From positions 186,001 to 250,000 of the forward strand of contig JAKSZP010005264.1 in the NCBI GenBank assembly GCA_022478985.1: 64,000 nucleotides of DNA, given 5' to 3'. Shown piece by piece: positions 24,132 through 34,652 of the stretch. Each line of letters opens with the position of its first letter. Within the stretch, counting starts at the first letter, position 1. The position numbers were made by a program, and so were the translations under genes. The notes under the pieces are model-generated. The model saw nothing but the letters and a program-made list of their open reading frames with translations. It did no database searches and was not told the origin of the DNA. Source of the DNA: Massospora cicadina. Lineage: Eukaryota > Entomophthoromycota > Entomophthoromycetes > Entomophthorales > Entomophthoraceae.

Positions 24132-24870
24132 TGTTGGAATTGTGGTAGAGTGTATTCTCACTGGTGCTGATTATCCCCTGATTTCAACAATATTGCAGGA
24201 GAATTATTTTTATCAACTGTCAAAATAAATAAAGGGGTTTTTTGACCAATAGTAAAATAATAATAAGACTTATAATTTTGTATTGGAAAGTTGGTTTTTA
24301 TGAGTTTTTATTAGTAACAGCGAGGGGATTAAGAAGCAAACCCTATATGATCTCACTGCTTAGTATCTAAATTAACTCAAGTCCCAATATGGGGTAGGCA
24401 TAAATTCATTATTAGTTTCGAGTCTATTTAGGAAATATGGGTGTTTGACCTATTGGAGCTCTCAAAACTCTTCTCACTTTAACGGAATGGCCAATGGAGG
24501 GTTGAGAGTAGGTAATACAAGTCCGTGAGGCAACGATTTGACATATTTGAGCCAATCCCCATGGGGGAAAATAGTTGCACATTTGGGGACCCCCTCCAAG
24601 CCTATAAAAGAGGGTGGTCTCTGCTTAGGTGTTTGAAGTAAAATAGAAGTGGGCGGGGAGGAGCCTCAGATGGACTCCTCTGATTTCGCCACATAGTTTA
24701 TGCAATCTGACTACCCAAACTCATGCTATTTGTGCAATGAGCATTTACAAAAGTATTACCCTCAATATAAGGGGTTCCACAGAGAATCAGCTATGGTCTT
24801 TTGGCTGGAATTATCATTATTTTCATCTGAAACACTCTTCTAACGATATCAAACTTGTATTTGTCTGACA
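24132..24870 (-). repeat. Element C 5' LTR
   Basis: Aligns with 17918-18962 except for the SINE. The primer-binding site tggtgctcactaaagggg lies just beyond it on the minus strand (24129 downward), two bases after the LTR. It lacks the SINE and so shows the pre-insertion state. Confidence 0.9.
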
Positions 24871-25341
24871 ATCCTTCTCAATAACAATTAATAATATTTT
24901 GAATGAATTAATGGGTCTTAATCTATCAGGGATTGATTCTGATAGTGGTTTCAAGTATTATAATAACCATTGACTTATTCTGAGGATAACCAATCCTATG
25001 AATAATATTATTTTATTTACAAATTATTATTATTGTATTGGCAAACTAAGCCTGCAGTTTCCTCTAAGCTAGTCACTTATCACGTTGCAAGTTCCTTATG
25101 TCCCTCCTTATTTTACCTATTGTCTATATATCTTCTGCCTATTATGAATCGTCTATCCTATCAAACTTTTAGCCTTGAGGTACTATAAATACCTCGAGGT
25201 TTTATCTTGAAAAAATATTGTTCCTAGTATACTCTTAATTCTACTGTTGCATTTTTGGACCTTAAGGCCTAACTCAATGGGCGCTTCAGGGCCCTAAATC
25301 AACTAAGGGCCAGTTAGGATTTGATCCTCCACATCCTGGCA
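24871..25341 (+). repeat. Element A 3' LTR, second part
   Basis: Begins with atcct, the right TSD of C, and runs to CATCCTGGCA. With 17786-17917, minus one TSD, it gives about 598 bp against 593 bp for the 5' LTR. Confidence 0.85.
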
Positions 25342-26397
25342 GTGGTCATGGAAAATTCCAGAAAATGCTGGTATACCTTAAAGATAGGTTCTATCAAGAG
25401 TGCATGTCAGACCAAGTGCAACAAGCCTTAAATTTGTGCATACCTTGTGCAAGTTTTTGTCCACTGGAGAAGCAATTCAGGTTTAGGCCAATTCCCCCAT
25501 AGCACCTTTCAACAATGTTTCAATTGATGTGGTGGGACCCTTGTCAACTGCTTCCAGCGAATCCAAGTTTATCTTAGTACTATTTACCACTTCACTAAGT
25601 GAGTGAGGCTTTTGCAGTCAAGACATACAACACAAACACCACTGCTCACTTCCTATACAATCAAGTTATTACAAGTCACGGTTGCCCTCAAGTTTTAATG
25701 TCATAAAATTAGAAGAACTTTACCTTGGACATGGTGAGGAATTTGATGGACCTAGTGGGAGTGAAGCAGCAGTTTACTACCCCTTACACTCCATCCTCAA
25801 ATAGAAACGTTGAGTGAGTAACTAGAACTTAGGAGGGTTTTGAAGAATATTGCCCACAGGGACCATCTAGTACTAAAAAAAAAAAAGAATATTGCCCACA
25901 ATTACAAGTCAAAATGTGGTCAGTTTTTGCCCTCAGCGTTTTTGGCTTACCAGTTGAGCCACCACTGAGTTATTGGGATGTCCCCTTTCAAAGTCATGTA
26001 TGGGCGAGAGGAAGCTCTGCTGACCCTCCTAGCACTGATCACTTCAGCGAACTTTAGGAACCTGCTACCTGTAAGTTACCAGCAGAGGTTAGCTGACAAG
26101 ATCAAAAGGATTCAATTAGAGGCTTCAAACAACTTTGAAGTGATTATCCCTCAGAGCCAACAGGTGAGTCATAGATGAACTAGGCTACGGGAGTTCAGCC
26201 TAGGAGACAAGTTTTGTTTACCACCTGCAAAGAACACAACCTGAGAAGTTGCAGGCCATTTGGACTTAGCCTGCTACTGTGTTAATGAAGAGAGAAGCGG
26301 AATAATCTACCCAGGATAATGATACTAATGCTGTATTTAGTAAAGTACACACCTAGCATCTCAGAACATTCCTCAGGTCTCGTCCTGGGAGGGTAAG
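25342..26397 (+). pseudogene. Element B integrase, right part
   Basis: Resumes after element A with GHGKFQKMLVYLKDRFY and CIPC (CX2C of the HHCC finger, about 25437-25448), one base out of phase with DAHKHV on the left side. Core remnants follow. At 25978-26178 MSPFKVMYGREEALLTLL is open. The C-terminal domain (LGDKFCLPPAK, about 26200) is degraded. A 26-bp poly(A) insertion lies at 25859-25884. Confidence 0.8.
25859..25884 (+). mobile_element. 26-bp poly(A) mini-retroposon in the B integrase
   Basis: gggaccatctagtact followed by ten A, flanked by a perfect 16-bp direct repeat, aagaatattgcccaca (25843-25858 and 25885-25900). The pattern is that of a severely 5'-truncated, target-primed insertion. 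Removing insert and one repeat restores the frame KNIAHNYK of the integrase. Confidence 0.8.
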
Positions 26398-27615
26398 TGT
26401 CATGGATAAGGCTGCAATTGATTCAGAAGATCATTCCTTGACCAATGGAATAACTAGAACCAACCACAGACTAGTGACATTACAGGTGACCAACCCACCA
26501 CAGATGGGGGCAATTAAGGCCCTTTTATAGATGCATGCATGAAAACTAATTTTTGGTCAAATTGGGATAACGTCATGCAAAATAATTTTTCCCTTACAAA
26601 TAAGAAGATTTACTTTACAAAGACAAAGTTATCACCAAAATTTTTTATGAAAATTTACTCCTTATATACCTTTGGAGGGCCAAATTAATTTTCATTCCAC
26701 CAATGATGTGACAATAAGCAGACCAAATTATGCCAGCAAAAGCATCCAAGGATCAAAGGTGAATATTACTAAATCTGATAATTACCAATTTTTAAAAAAA
26801 GCAAGAAACCACAATATGAGGTGCATTTCAGGAGCGCCATTGCTTAAACCTCAAGTCAAGAATGGTATTACCAGATTTGGTAATAAAACAATTCAGAGGA
26901 GGATACAATAGCCCAAACCCCAGAAGCAGTGACTAGTACCAAGGCCCCTGAACATTCAGGTTTGGTGATAAACACTGCGAGACAGAGATCATGGCTACAA
27001 GAATTAGCCAGATAAACAAAATGACTAAAGCTGCAGTTAGAAGACGTCTTAATAGAGGATCTTAAATCCTCCATATCAAAACCCAAATTCCCAATTATCT
27101 TTCAATATTTCATTCACTTTTTATAATCTTAATTACCTCTTAAATTATAAAATACTTCACTTTTATATTAAAAAACCTTTCCACAGAATCTTAAGTTTAT
27201 CATTTTACTTGCACTTATAGTTGTTTAAATGATTTAATCGCCAGTAACCAGTTTAGAATTACCATATGCATAATACAATAGCCAGTCTGAGATCTGATCT
27301 TTTGGAAGAAGACACTCTCTATTGCGGATAACTTGGAGCTGAGCTGCCAAGGGTGAGGTTGGATTGTCTTTTGTTGATTCCCATGGGCTAACGTACTACA
27401 AACATGTCTAAGAGTTTTACATAAGTTTTGCCATGGGTGCAAAGAGTTTACTAAAGTGATTGATGTTACAATGGGTAGCATCAAAGGAAAATCTTCTTTA
27501 TGAGGATGATTGTGATCTTAGCAAATGTTGTCTGGTGCCTAATCTGCGCGGAGTAAACCCCCTGAGCAGCAAGTTGGCCGCACATGTTAAGCAAGCTGAG
27601 GTTGGCAAGCCAGCT
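26398..27615 (+). repeat. Element B 3' LTR
   Basis: Starts TGTCATGG. Pairs with 10126-11336. The downstream TSD agggg at 27616-27620 matches 10121-10125 exactly. Confidence 0.9.
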
Positions 27616-28036
27616 AGGGGTTTCACCCTTTAAAAATTTGTACTGTTGACAACCTACACTACCACATCTATTATATTTTATTTTTACTGATGAGGATTAA
27701 ATTTGATCATCTGAGTACTTTGATAAGCTGATAAAATCTCTTTTCAAGGTTTATACTAAAGCATATAAAGCATTTCTGATAAGGATAATTGACTAGAAAA
27801 AAAGATATGGTCAACATAGTTCACAGCAATTATCTTTACACTTGGAGCTCAAGTAGCTCTGATATTTATATATTTGTCAGAAAGCATAAGCTAGCTACCT
27901 TATGGAAAGGACCTTACATTATTCTTGAAAGGGTTGCTGCTGAGGCCTATACTATTTATTTCATGTTTGACAGAAGAATAGTTAATCAATTTTATGCCAA
28001 ATACTCTCCAACTATATTACAAATCTGACTATTTCC
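27616..28036 (+). pseudogene. Element D integrase, middle part (GPY/F domain)
   Basis: Continues the D integrase after element B: VSPFKNLY at the junction, then at 27789-28028 FVRKHKLATLWKGPYIILERV, the GPY/F-type C-terminal domain, and NQFYAKYSPTILQI. A TGA follows. The stretch ends at tttcc (28032-28036), the left TSD of element E, and resumes at 38200. Confidence 0.85.
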
Positions 28037-28577
28037 TGTCAGGAATTATATATATGACTGATGATAGCATAAATTATTAATTGTCAATTAAATGTTTATC
28101 CACTAAAATTGAGATGGGAATTATTTTGTTAGTTTAGTGAGATTTGATATAGGTTGATGATAGGCAATCTGACCTCAGCCAAATATAGGAATTCCACTGG
28201 AGCTTCTAATGATGAGACAAGTATCAAGGAATGTAGAGAAGCTGAGTTATCTGAGTGGATGGGCTGTGAAGGAGCTGTAGGGATGAGAGGGTAAAGGAAA
28301 ACAGAGAATGATAATGGGGAGTTTTCATGATAGTAAGCTGTAATACAACTCTGTGGCGGAACCCAAGAAGTTGTGTAGATCCTCAATATTGACGGTAGTG
28401 TGACCCTGCTATTATAATAAAATCTTGTTATTATAAAAGCTATTTGCTTCTTTTTATTAGTTTATTATATTTGTTCAAGGGATGGTGATCATCATATCGC
28501 CCTTCCGTTGCATCAGTGGTAATTTGCTACTGTGCAACTTTCCACCAGATTGCATCTCAATTGTCAGAAATATAACA
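28037..28577 (+). repeat. Element E 5' LTR
   Basis: Begins TGTCAGGAATT and ends ATATAACA. Matches 37669-38194, for example at 28150-28400 / 37780-38030. Confidence 0.92.
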
Positions 28578-28578
28578 G

Positions 28579-28596
28579 TGGTTCTCACTACAGGGG
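28579..28596 (+). promoter_or_regulatory. Primer-binding site of element E
   Basis: tggttctcactacagggg, one base after the LTR. It differs by one base from the site of element B. Confidence 0.75.
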
Positions 28597-28636
28597 CCAT
28601 TGATTCACCTAAAAAGTATATCCGCCTATCTTCACC

Positions 28637-30640
28637 ATGGCAGATCCAGCTAATGCTGACGGTAAACTGTCCCAGTCTATCAAGCTGGTGCAATATGCTG
28701 TGATTAAAGCTATATTGATACATTACGCTGAACCAGCAACAAGATTCTCTGTGAGCAAAAATCTGGAGGATCAGCTTGCAGTGTTATCTGTTCAACTTAT
28801 TAACCTCAGTTCTCAGAACAATCTAATAGCGGACCTCCTCAATAACATGATTGAATGACTGCATTGTGTTGAGTGGAAATTGGATGCTAAGTCTTCTTAC
28901 TGAAGTTCTCAGCGCAGACCAGAAGACAAAAGGGAGACAACAGTGGAGGACAGGGGCGCTGTGATAGGGGAAGCTTATGAGGTTGCATGAGAGATCTTTG
29001 TCAATCAAGCAGGCATTATAATTTATTTATATATCAGAAGCTCCAGGGATGAATATGCCTCACCAAAAGGAGTTCCTCACATATCTGCTGTGTTGCCAGC
29101 TGAAGAAGGCCATAATGCAACCAATCACATGAACAAGCTGAGTTCCGCCATTCCTTCTGTATCCTCCCCTCATTATAGCTCAAGCTAAGGCCATCGAGAA
29201 GTGCCTCAGTTTGCTCTGAGAGCTCATAGCTTCAAACGGAATGAGGGTGTTTGTGTCAATAAGTTGCCCCATATTCAATTGAGATGGAACATGCATGGTT
29301 TTTCAAGCACTTCAAATTTGCTGTGGAGGGAGCTTTGGACTGGTGTAAGGCAAAGTTCCTGATATCTACCTTAGATGTCAAGAGCACTGATCAGGTTACT
29401 TGCCATTTAAAGGTCAGTTCAGCTACCTGCCAGGATTTTAAGGACACGGTGGTAAGCCTGTTTGGGGGTGTAGAGAAAATAGCTCAATGGAAGGCCAACT
29501 TTCTGGTGATTGTTTTTCACTGGAATAAAGCCCTGATGGAGTTTGCTGATTAATCCACTTTGGAAGTGCACATCTTAATAGGGGTGGGAATGTTAGCTGA
29601 GGCTGATATTAATATTTCAATGACTGCGGGGTGAAACCACATTGTGAGATCTTCAATGCAATGGCTCCAGTTTTGTAAAGGGGTATCCCTTTGCTTAAAA
29701 TTGTTAGCTACCTGTGACGACTAGCTGCAACGTTTATTTCACCTAACCTGTAATGGATGCCATCAGTGCCGCCACTGGCCCACTTCTTTGAGCGGCCTGT
29801 TACAGTCAACCTTTATTATGCTGGCAAATTCATGGACATCCTATAATTTTCGCCCCACCCTCAGCCAGCTTATAATTCTTTGCCCAACTATTGGCCTGGA
29901 CCTTTTAATGACACTTTGAAACGAGATACTTTTGGAGTAACATGTTATGTATGTTGCCACCTTAGACATATTGCAGTAAACTGTCCCGCTAAGCAACAAG
30001 TTTATGCTGTACAGATGGACCAGTATGATCAGGGAAAAGATTAAGCAAAGTAGAGTAAGGTTCTCTACCTCCACTTTTTTGACTTCATTTGTCCTGCATG
30101 AACCCAATGAGCTGTTTCACGTTGAAGGCTGCACCTCCACTGAAACGCTTCTAAATCAACAACTTGACAACAACAGATAGTGCTGACACACTCACAAGCT
30201 AAAGAGGCAGTAGTGGAGGAGGGTCACCAGGAAATCCTGAAGCCTTACTCCTGCCAGATATTGTAGCAAGCCTCATCAGATGAACCTTGACCCTCCTCAG
30301 ATGCACCATCATTGATAGGGGTGAATATTGCCATCCCTGTAGAAGCAATCATTAAGAATACCCGATGTCAGAAAGACAGCAAGTTGAAATTAGACCAGCC
30401 TGTCAGCCTAGGTGCTGGAGCACCTGAACGGCAAACCAGAATGCTAAAGGCACTGCTGCTGGTATGACGGATATGAAACTAGAAAATAGTTTTGCCAATA
30501 TCTGCCAATGAGCCAGGATCTCATACAGGCACATAATAAAACACCAGATGAGTATGGCCATTAACCCCGAGGGGTGTGTGAGTGCCAGTGGAAAGGACAG
30601 TTTATTTTTCAACATAAAAAACTAAATTTAGGGAAAGGTT
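28637..30640 (+). pseudogene. Element E gag with CCHC zinc knuckle
   Basis: ATG at 28637 in good context (accATGg) opens 73 codons (MADPANADGKLSQSIK...) ending TGA at 28856. Capsid-like sequence resumes at 29284-29553 (WFFKHFKFAVEGALDW...W..NFLVIVFHWNKALMEF). A correct knuckle, CYVCCHLRHIAVNC (CX2CX4HX4C), lies at 29943-29984. The following ~450 bp is an acidic/polar linker (QASSDEP, SSDAPSL) before protease. Gag would form the particle and bind RNA. Broken by several stops. Confidence 0.78.
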
Positions 30641-30645
30641 TTTAA

Positions 30646-31516
30646 TGGAAAATAAAGAAAAATTGACCAACAATTTTCTCAGTGTGATGCAACTGATTAA
30701 ATAGTAGTCATATGATGGGGAAACAAACTGGGATTGGGTTCCTCAAGTTCAACCTAACCGGTGAATATTCAGGAATGGGGGCAGATAAGCTCACTGAGAA
30801 CTGACATCAAAGGATTCATAGTAGGCTGAGTCACTGTCAGTTTGACCTCAAAAGCCTGAACTGAGACTCAACTGTGTTTCTGGCGGTTGGTGTGATGGCG
30901 TCTAGCCTGACAAGCAATGGGAATCCCCCAAGGCCACCCCATGTAGGGGTAATCCTAATTGGTTGGAAATGGGTTCAGGATGCCCAACCCGCCCATGCCC
31001 AGTCGCTGGGCCATTCATTTGGCCAAAAGCATTGCATTGGCCGCAATGCCCAATTTGCTGGAAGGCAGCTTCAAACTATCATCAATGGTATCCGATGCTG
31101 CTACCTGCACGTTGGGGATCATCCCCAACAATTTTGGGAGGGGGTTAATTTTGACAATTGTGATGTTGGCCAAATCAAAACTGCTGGCAATTCTGACTGA
31201 TGAATCAATATTCATTCCTTTCTGACTATGTGGATTCTGATCATTGGGCTCATTTCCACTTGTTTTTGGACTGATCAACTTCATTTTGGCGACCTTGGCA
31301 CAAATTTTCCTGATCAGAAATACAAGTTCAGGTGAGGTGAGTGTGGGAACTGGGGAAAGGATCCAAAGAGGGATGGCTGTTACCCAGCACTTGTCTACCA
31401 TGTGGGAGAGGTCTCCCTGGGTGATGAGAGGTACAGCCACCCTCTTTGGAGCCTTTTTATTCAGAAACGGGAAGAGAGTCTGAATAACACACAGGGGACA
31501 TTCCCTTGGACTTACA
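30646..31516 (-). repeat. Diverged LTR related to element G, reverse orientation, inside E
   Basis: Read on the minus strand from 31516, the sequence starts TGTAAGTCC and follows the first ~200 bp of the G LTR (49726 onward), including a shared encoded phrase: LSHMVDKCWVTAIP here, LAHVVDERWVTALP in G. The right limit is supported by TG at the LTR start. The left limit is a guess based on a possible TSD, tttaa/cttaa. It lies between gag and protease of E. The 187-codon antisense ORF at 31015-31578 mostly falls in it. Confidence 0.5.
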
Positions 31517-31522
31517 CTTAAG

Positions 31523-33366
31523 GTCAAAATGGGCATTATGTGGTTCCTTGAGAAAAAGGATTTTCTGGATATGCACACATTAAACAGCCAAGGTTCTTCT
31601 TATTCTGAGTACATGTATTGTGTTTTTTTGTGGTAAAAACTAAAGTTAGTGCAAACATAGACACTAGTGCACCATTAACATTGTATAAACAAAATTGGTG
31701 GCTAAGTTACCATTAAAAAATGATGTGGAGCATTGAATGGTATAAAGGACCGCTGGGAAGAATGTACTATCTTGTAAGGGGCATATAATGTACTGCCTCT
31801 GCGGTTTGGGTCTATTTCCATTTCTGGCTGATGATTATGTTGATAAACCACAGCTACAACATGCTGATAGAAGCAGCCTTCATGCGCCACTTCAGGGTGG
31901 TAGTCAATATGGCTGAGGAGACATTTGAGATCCTTATACAATGAGTCCCAGTTTACTTCACCTCCATCGGTGTGCCAAAGGATTCTGGTCACATGGGAAC
32001 GTTAATCTTGCATATAGTGATGTCATGATACCTGTCCACTATTGGCAATTGAAAACAAAACTAGATTTCTCCTTCATTAAATACATGAGTACCAGGGGCT
32101 ACCTCTCCAATCCGCAGCTGCCATAATAATCCCCTCTGGCCACCAAGTTATAGTAGGAACAGAGTTTGAAATTGAGATACCAGAGAGGCTCTACAGGGAG
32201 GTTCTTGGGCCCTATCAGCAATACCACCTTGAGCCTCCTTTGACCCAGGCATCATATTATCTGGACATAAGGAAATTAAAGTGTTACTAGAAAACCTGCA
32301 GAAAGGGCTGCTGATGGTCTGAAGACACCATGTGGTGGCATATCTGCATTTGACATGTCACTGTGGTCCTTTGCTTCCATGATTCTGGTTCACTAGATGA
32401 TATTGGTCTTTCCACTGGACATCTGGCCAGCATAATGGCAGTGGTTCCATGAGAAACTTTAGTGAGGTTGTCAAAAGAGAATAAGGATCAAGCAATGGTG
32501 CTATTTGAAATTATTGGGAGGTCTTCACATCTAATGACTACAATCTGGTATGCACTTGTGGCATCATCCATCAGGTGGACACAGTGGACCAAACTTCTTT
32601 TTAGTCCTGGCTGATCCACTGCTTGAGGGATGCAGAGGAGGTAGTTTCTGACAAAACAAGGAAGCTTCTGGAGCAGTGAATTCTGGAGCCATCTAAGATT
32701 CCATGGGCTTTTACCATGTTAATTGTTAAAAAGAAGGATGGTACTAACTGGGTAGTAATCAACTACTGGAAAATTAACAGCATCACTAAAAGATTCAGAC
32801 CCGCTGCCTCAAAATCAATGATACTTTAGATCACTTGGGCGACACTCACTATTTATTTAGCTATGGACCTGATATTGGGTTACTGGCAAATCAAGTTGCC
32901 TGTGGCAGAACAAGAGAAGTGTGACATGATCACTTCCAAGGGGTTTATCCAGCCCACTCATATGCTGCAGGGGCTATGTAACACCTGGCTACGTTCCAAA
33001 TGACCATGGAAACTATTTTGGGGGACCTTAAGCTTTTGTGCATCCTTATACACCTTGATGACATTAACATCTCCTTGAGGACATTTTTGAAGCATATAAA
33101 TCATTTGGAGGAGGTATTTTGCCATCTTGCAGAGGCCAACATAATGATCAAGCCTAGTAAATGCCACTTCTTTATAGAGCAACTAGATTATATTGGGTTT
33201 GTGGTAGACTCCAGGAGACTTAGGCTGCAACTGGATAAGGTAGAAGCTATCAGGAAGATGGCCCAACCAAGTATTTGTGAGATATTAAGTATTTTTGGGA
33301 ATGTTTAGTTATCATCGATGGTTTATTACAAATTTTAGTTGTATGGGGCCCCACTATTTTTACTTT
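31523..33366 (+). pseudogene. Element E protease, dUTPase-like domain and reverse transcriptase
   Basis: Protease active site DTSA at 31660-31671 (VSANIDTSAPLTLYKQ). The dUTPase-like domain is at about 32115-32320: IIIPSGHQVIVGTEFEIEIPE, then PGIILSGHKEIKVLLENL, with the catalytic-loop Asp/Tyr not kept. RT includes IVKKKDGTNWVVINYWKIN (about 32725), LILGYWQIKLPVAEQEKCDMI and FIQPTHMLQGLCN (about 32865-32985). The active site HLDD is at 33051-33062 (Tyr to His, Asp pair kept), with thumb ANIMIKPSKCHFF...YIGFVV and YHRWFITNFS to 33345. Interrupted by solo LTR F after APLFLL. Confidence 0.85.
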
Positions 33367-34647
33367 TGTTGGATTTTTAACCAGGTGATATTCCTCACAT
33401 ATTAACAAAATTAGTGTAATAATTAATCAAGGATGATTGCCAATTAGTTTGCTAATTTTGATTAATCATAGTACCCCAATTTGTGCTCCCTGATCAGTTG
33501 GGTTAAGCTGTCTTGATCTGCAGGATCAAGAAAGTATCAGGCATCATGCTTGATAGAAAATTGGTGGGTCTCAACACCAGCTACTGAGGCCAAGGATGTT
33601 GAGATATTTAATATTATCAATTAAGATGCTGAATTACTTAAATTCGACATCAAAAAGTATTGGGAGTTGATCCCAATAGTTTTCAGTTAATTTTGACACT
33701 GGTGACTTATGCTGAGGATGTCAAACTATTAATACTAATTGTTTAAGCTCAGCAGGCTTCTATCCCCACATCAACTCCATGTGAAAAAGGTTGTGGGATT
33801 TCTGGCAGAAAGTCAAATCTTGGAGGACTGTTGACTTATGCTAAGGATGCTGAACCATTTAAATTAATTAAATAAAGTTGAATCGCATCTTGACTTTGTG
33901 AGAGTATCAAGCGGAATCCCCAACAGTATTTTAGGTTTAATTTGACACCAGTGACTTATGCTGAGGATGTCAATATATCTAATTAATTCATATTATGATG
34001 AATCAAGGATTGACATAATCATGGACATTTGAGGATGATGAGTATTGCCAGTGAGAGTGCTGATATAGCTAATCAGGGAAAATTGCCAGTGAGAGTTCTG
34101 ACAATTCTGGCAATAAATGCCAATGATGTGGACAGGCAAGAAATGCCTATAAATAGTTTGATATCCCTCTTAATAAAAATATCTTCTGTCTTCCCATCTT
34201 TATTAAGTTTTTAGTTAACAGTAGTTATCTTAGCTTGTAGAAGTGGGACTCAAGATCCCCAGTTGTTAGGTGCTGGGTTAAAACACCTGGAGTGGTTGGC
34301 GCAACCAACTCCCAAACTTGAACTAGATGGAAACCCTGCAGGAACTTGGGAAACTAGAAGCTACAATGATGAACTGGAAAGATTGAAGGGGAGAAACCCT
34401 GAGGGAGTCAATAGAGGCCGCTGAACCACAATTGTTGGACAAGTTCCAAAGAGGACCTCTGAGCTATAACAAGTGATTAAGCTTCAGAAGGAGAAGTTGT
34501 TGGTCTGCTGGATTGGTGGGTTGCCCTGCAAATTTATAGGGAAAGGTCACTAATGATTGTGAAAAAGCAAGGGCCAGCAGTCTTCATACTGTTTGGCCTG
34601 GCACACTAATGGAGTCACCTAGTATTAAGAATGTAAAATTCTCAACA
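33367..34647 (+). repeat. Solo LTR F inside element E (1281 bp)
   Basis: Ends form an inverted pair: TGTTGGATTTTTA at the start and TAAAATTCTCAACA at the end. TSD acttt (33362-33366) / gcttc (34648-34652) differs by two transitions. Removal restores APLFLLLKKGAMF in one frame across RT and RNase H of E. There is no internal coding sequence. It contains three copies of a GACTTATGCTGAGGATG-like module (about 33706, 33834 and 33953). A GTTGG...CCAAC inverted word lies near 34297-34311. Confidence 0.85.
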
Positions 34648-34652
34648 GCTTC

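Larger units (their letters stand above)
17918..24870 (-). mobile_element. Ty3/gypsy element C, reverse strand, inserted in the LTR of A
   Basis: The LTRs have matching ends (TGTTGGA...TCCAACA): the right copy at 24132-24870 (739 bp) is the 5' LTR, and the left copy at 17918-18962 is the 3' LTR, 732 bp once its SINE is removed. The order on the minus strand is gag, protease, dUTPase-like, RT, RNase H, integrase. TSD atcat/atcct is confirmed by the uninterrupted A LTR copy at 16377-16969. Several frames are broken and the protease catalytic Asp is replaced. Confidence 0.92.
16377..25341 (+). mobile_element. Element A: small non-coding LTR element, split by element C
   Basis: 5' LTR 16377-16969 and 3' LTR 17786-25341 (interrupted) enclose only 816 bp without coding capacity. 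A PBS-like tggtgctccctgccagg starts at 16973, and a purine tract, ggatgggg, lies just before the 3' LTR (17776-17783). TSD gtggc (16372-16376) / gtggt (25342-25346) differs by one transition. Without C the element would be about 2.0 kb, so it is TRIM-like and non-autonomous. It interrupts the HHCC region of the B integrase. Confidence 0.85.
10126..27615 (+). mobile_element. Ty3/gypsy element B, itself interrupted by element A and a mini-retroposon
   Basis: The two LTRs (10126-11336 and 26398-27615, about 1.21 kb each) align collinearly throughout. A perfect 5-bp TSD, agggg, lies at 10121-10125 and 27616-27620. A primer-binding site follows the 5' LTR. Gag, protease, RT, RNase H and integrase are in forward order, and all are broken. 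Element A occupies 16377-25341 inside the integrase. B sits in the integrase of element D: removing B and one TSD copy gives HSTIGVSPFKNLY, the expected continuous motif. Confidence 0.92.

Noticed and set aside
31015..31578. 187-codon reverse-strand ORF inside element E
   Set aside because: It mostly falls in a reverse LTR fragment related to G; no domain, and only the LTR-shared phrase is conserved. Treated as LTR sequence, not a gene.
34297..34311. Short GTTGG...CCAAC inverted repeat as a terminator or MITE
   Set aside because: Single short palindrome within LTR F with no second copy or flanking duplication.
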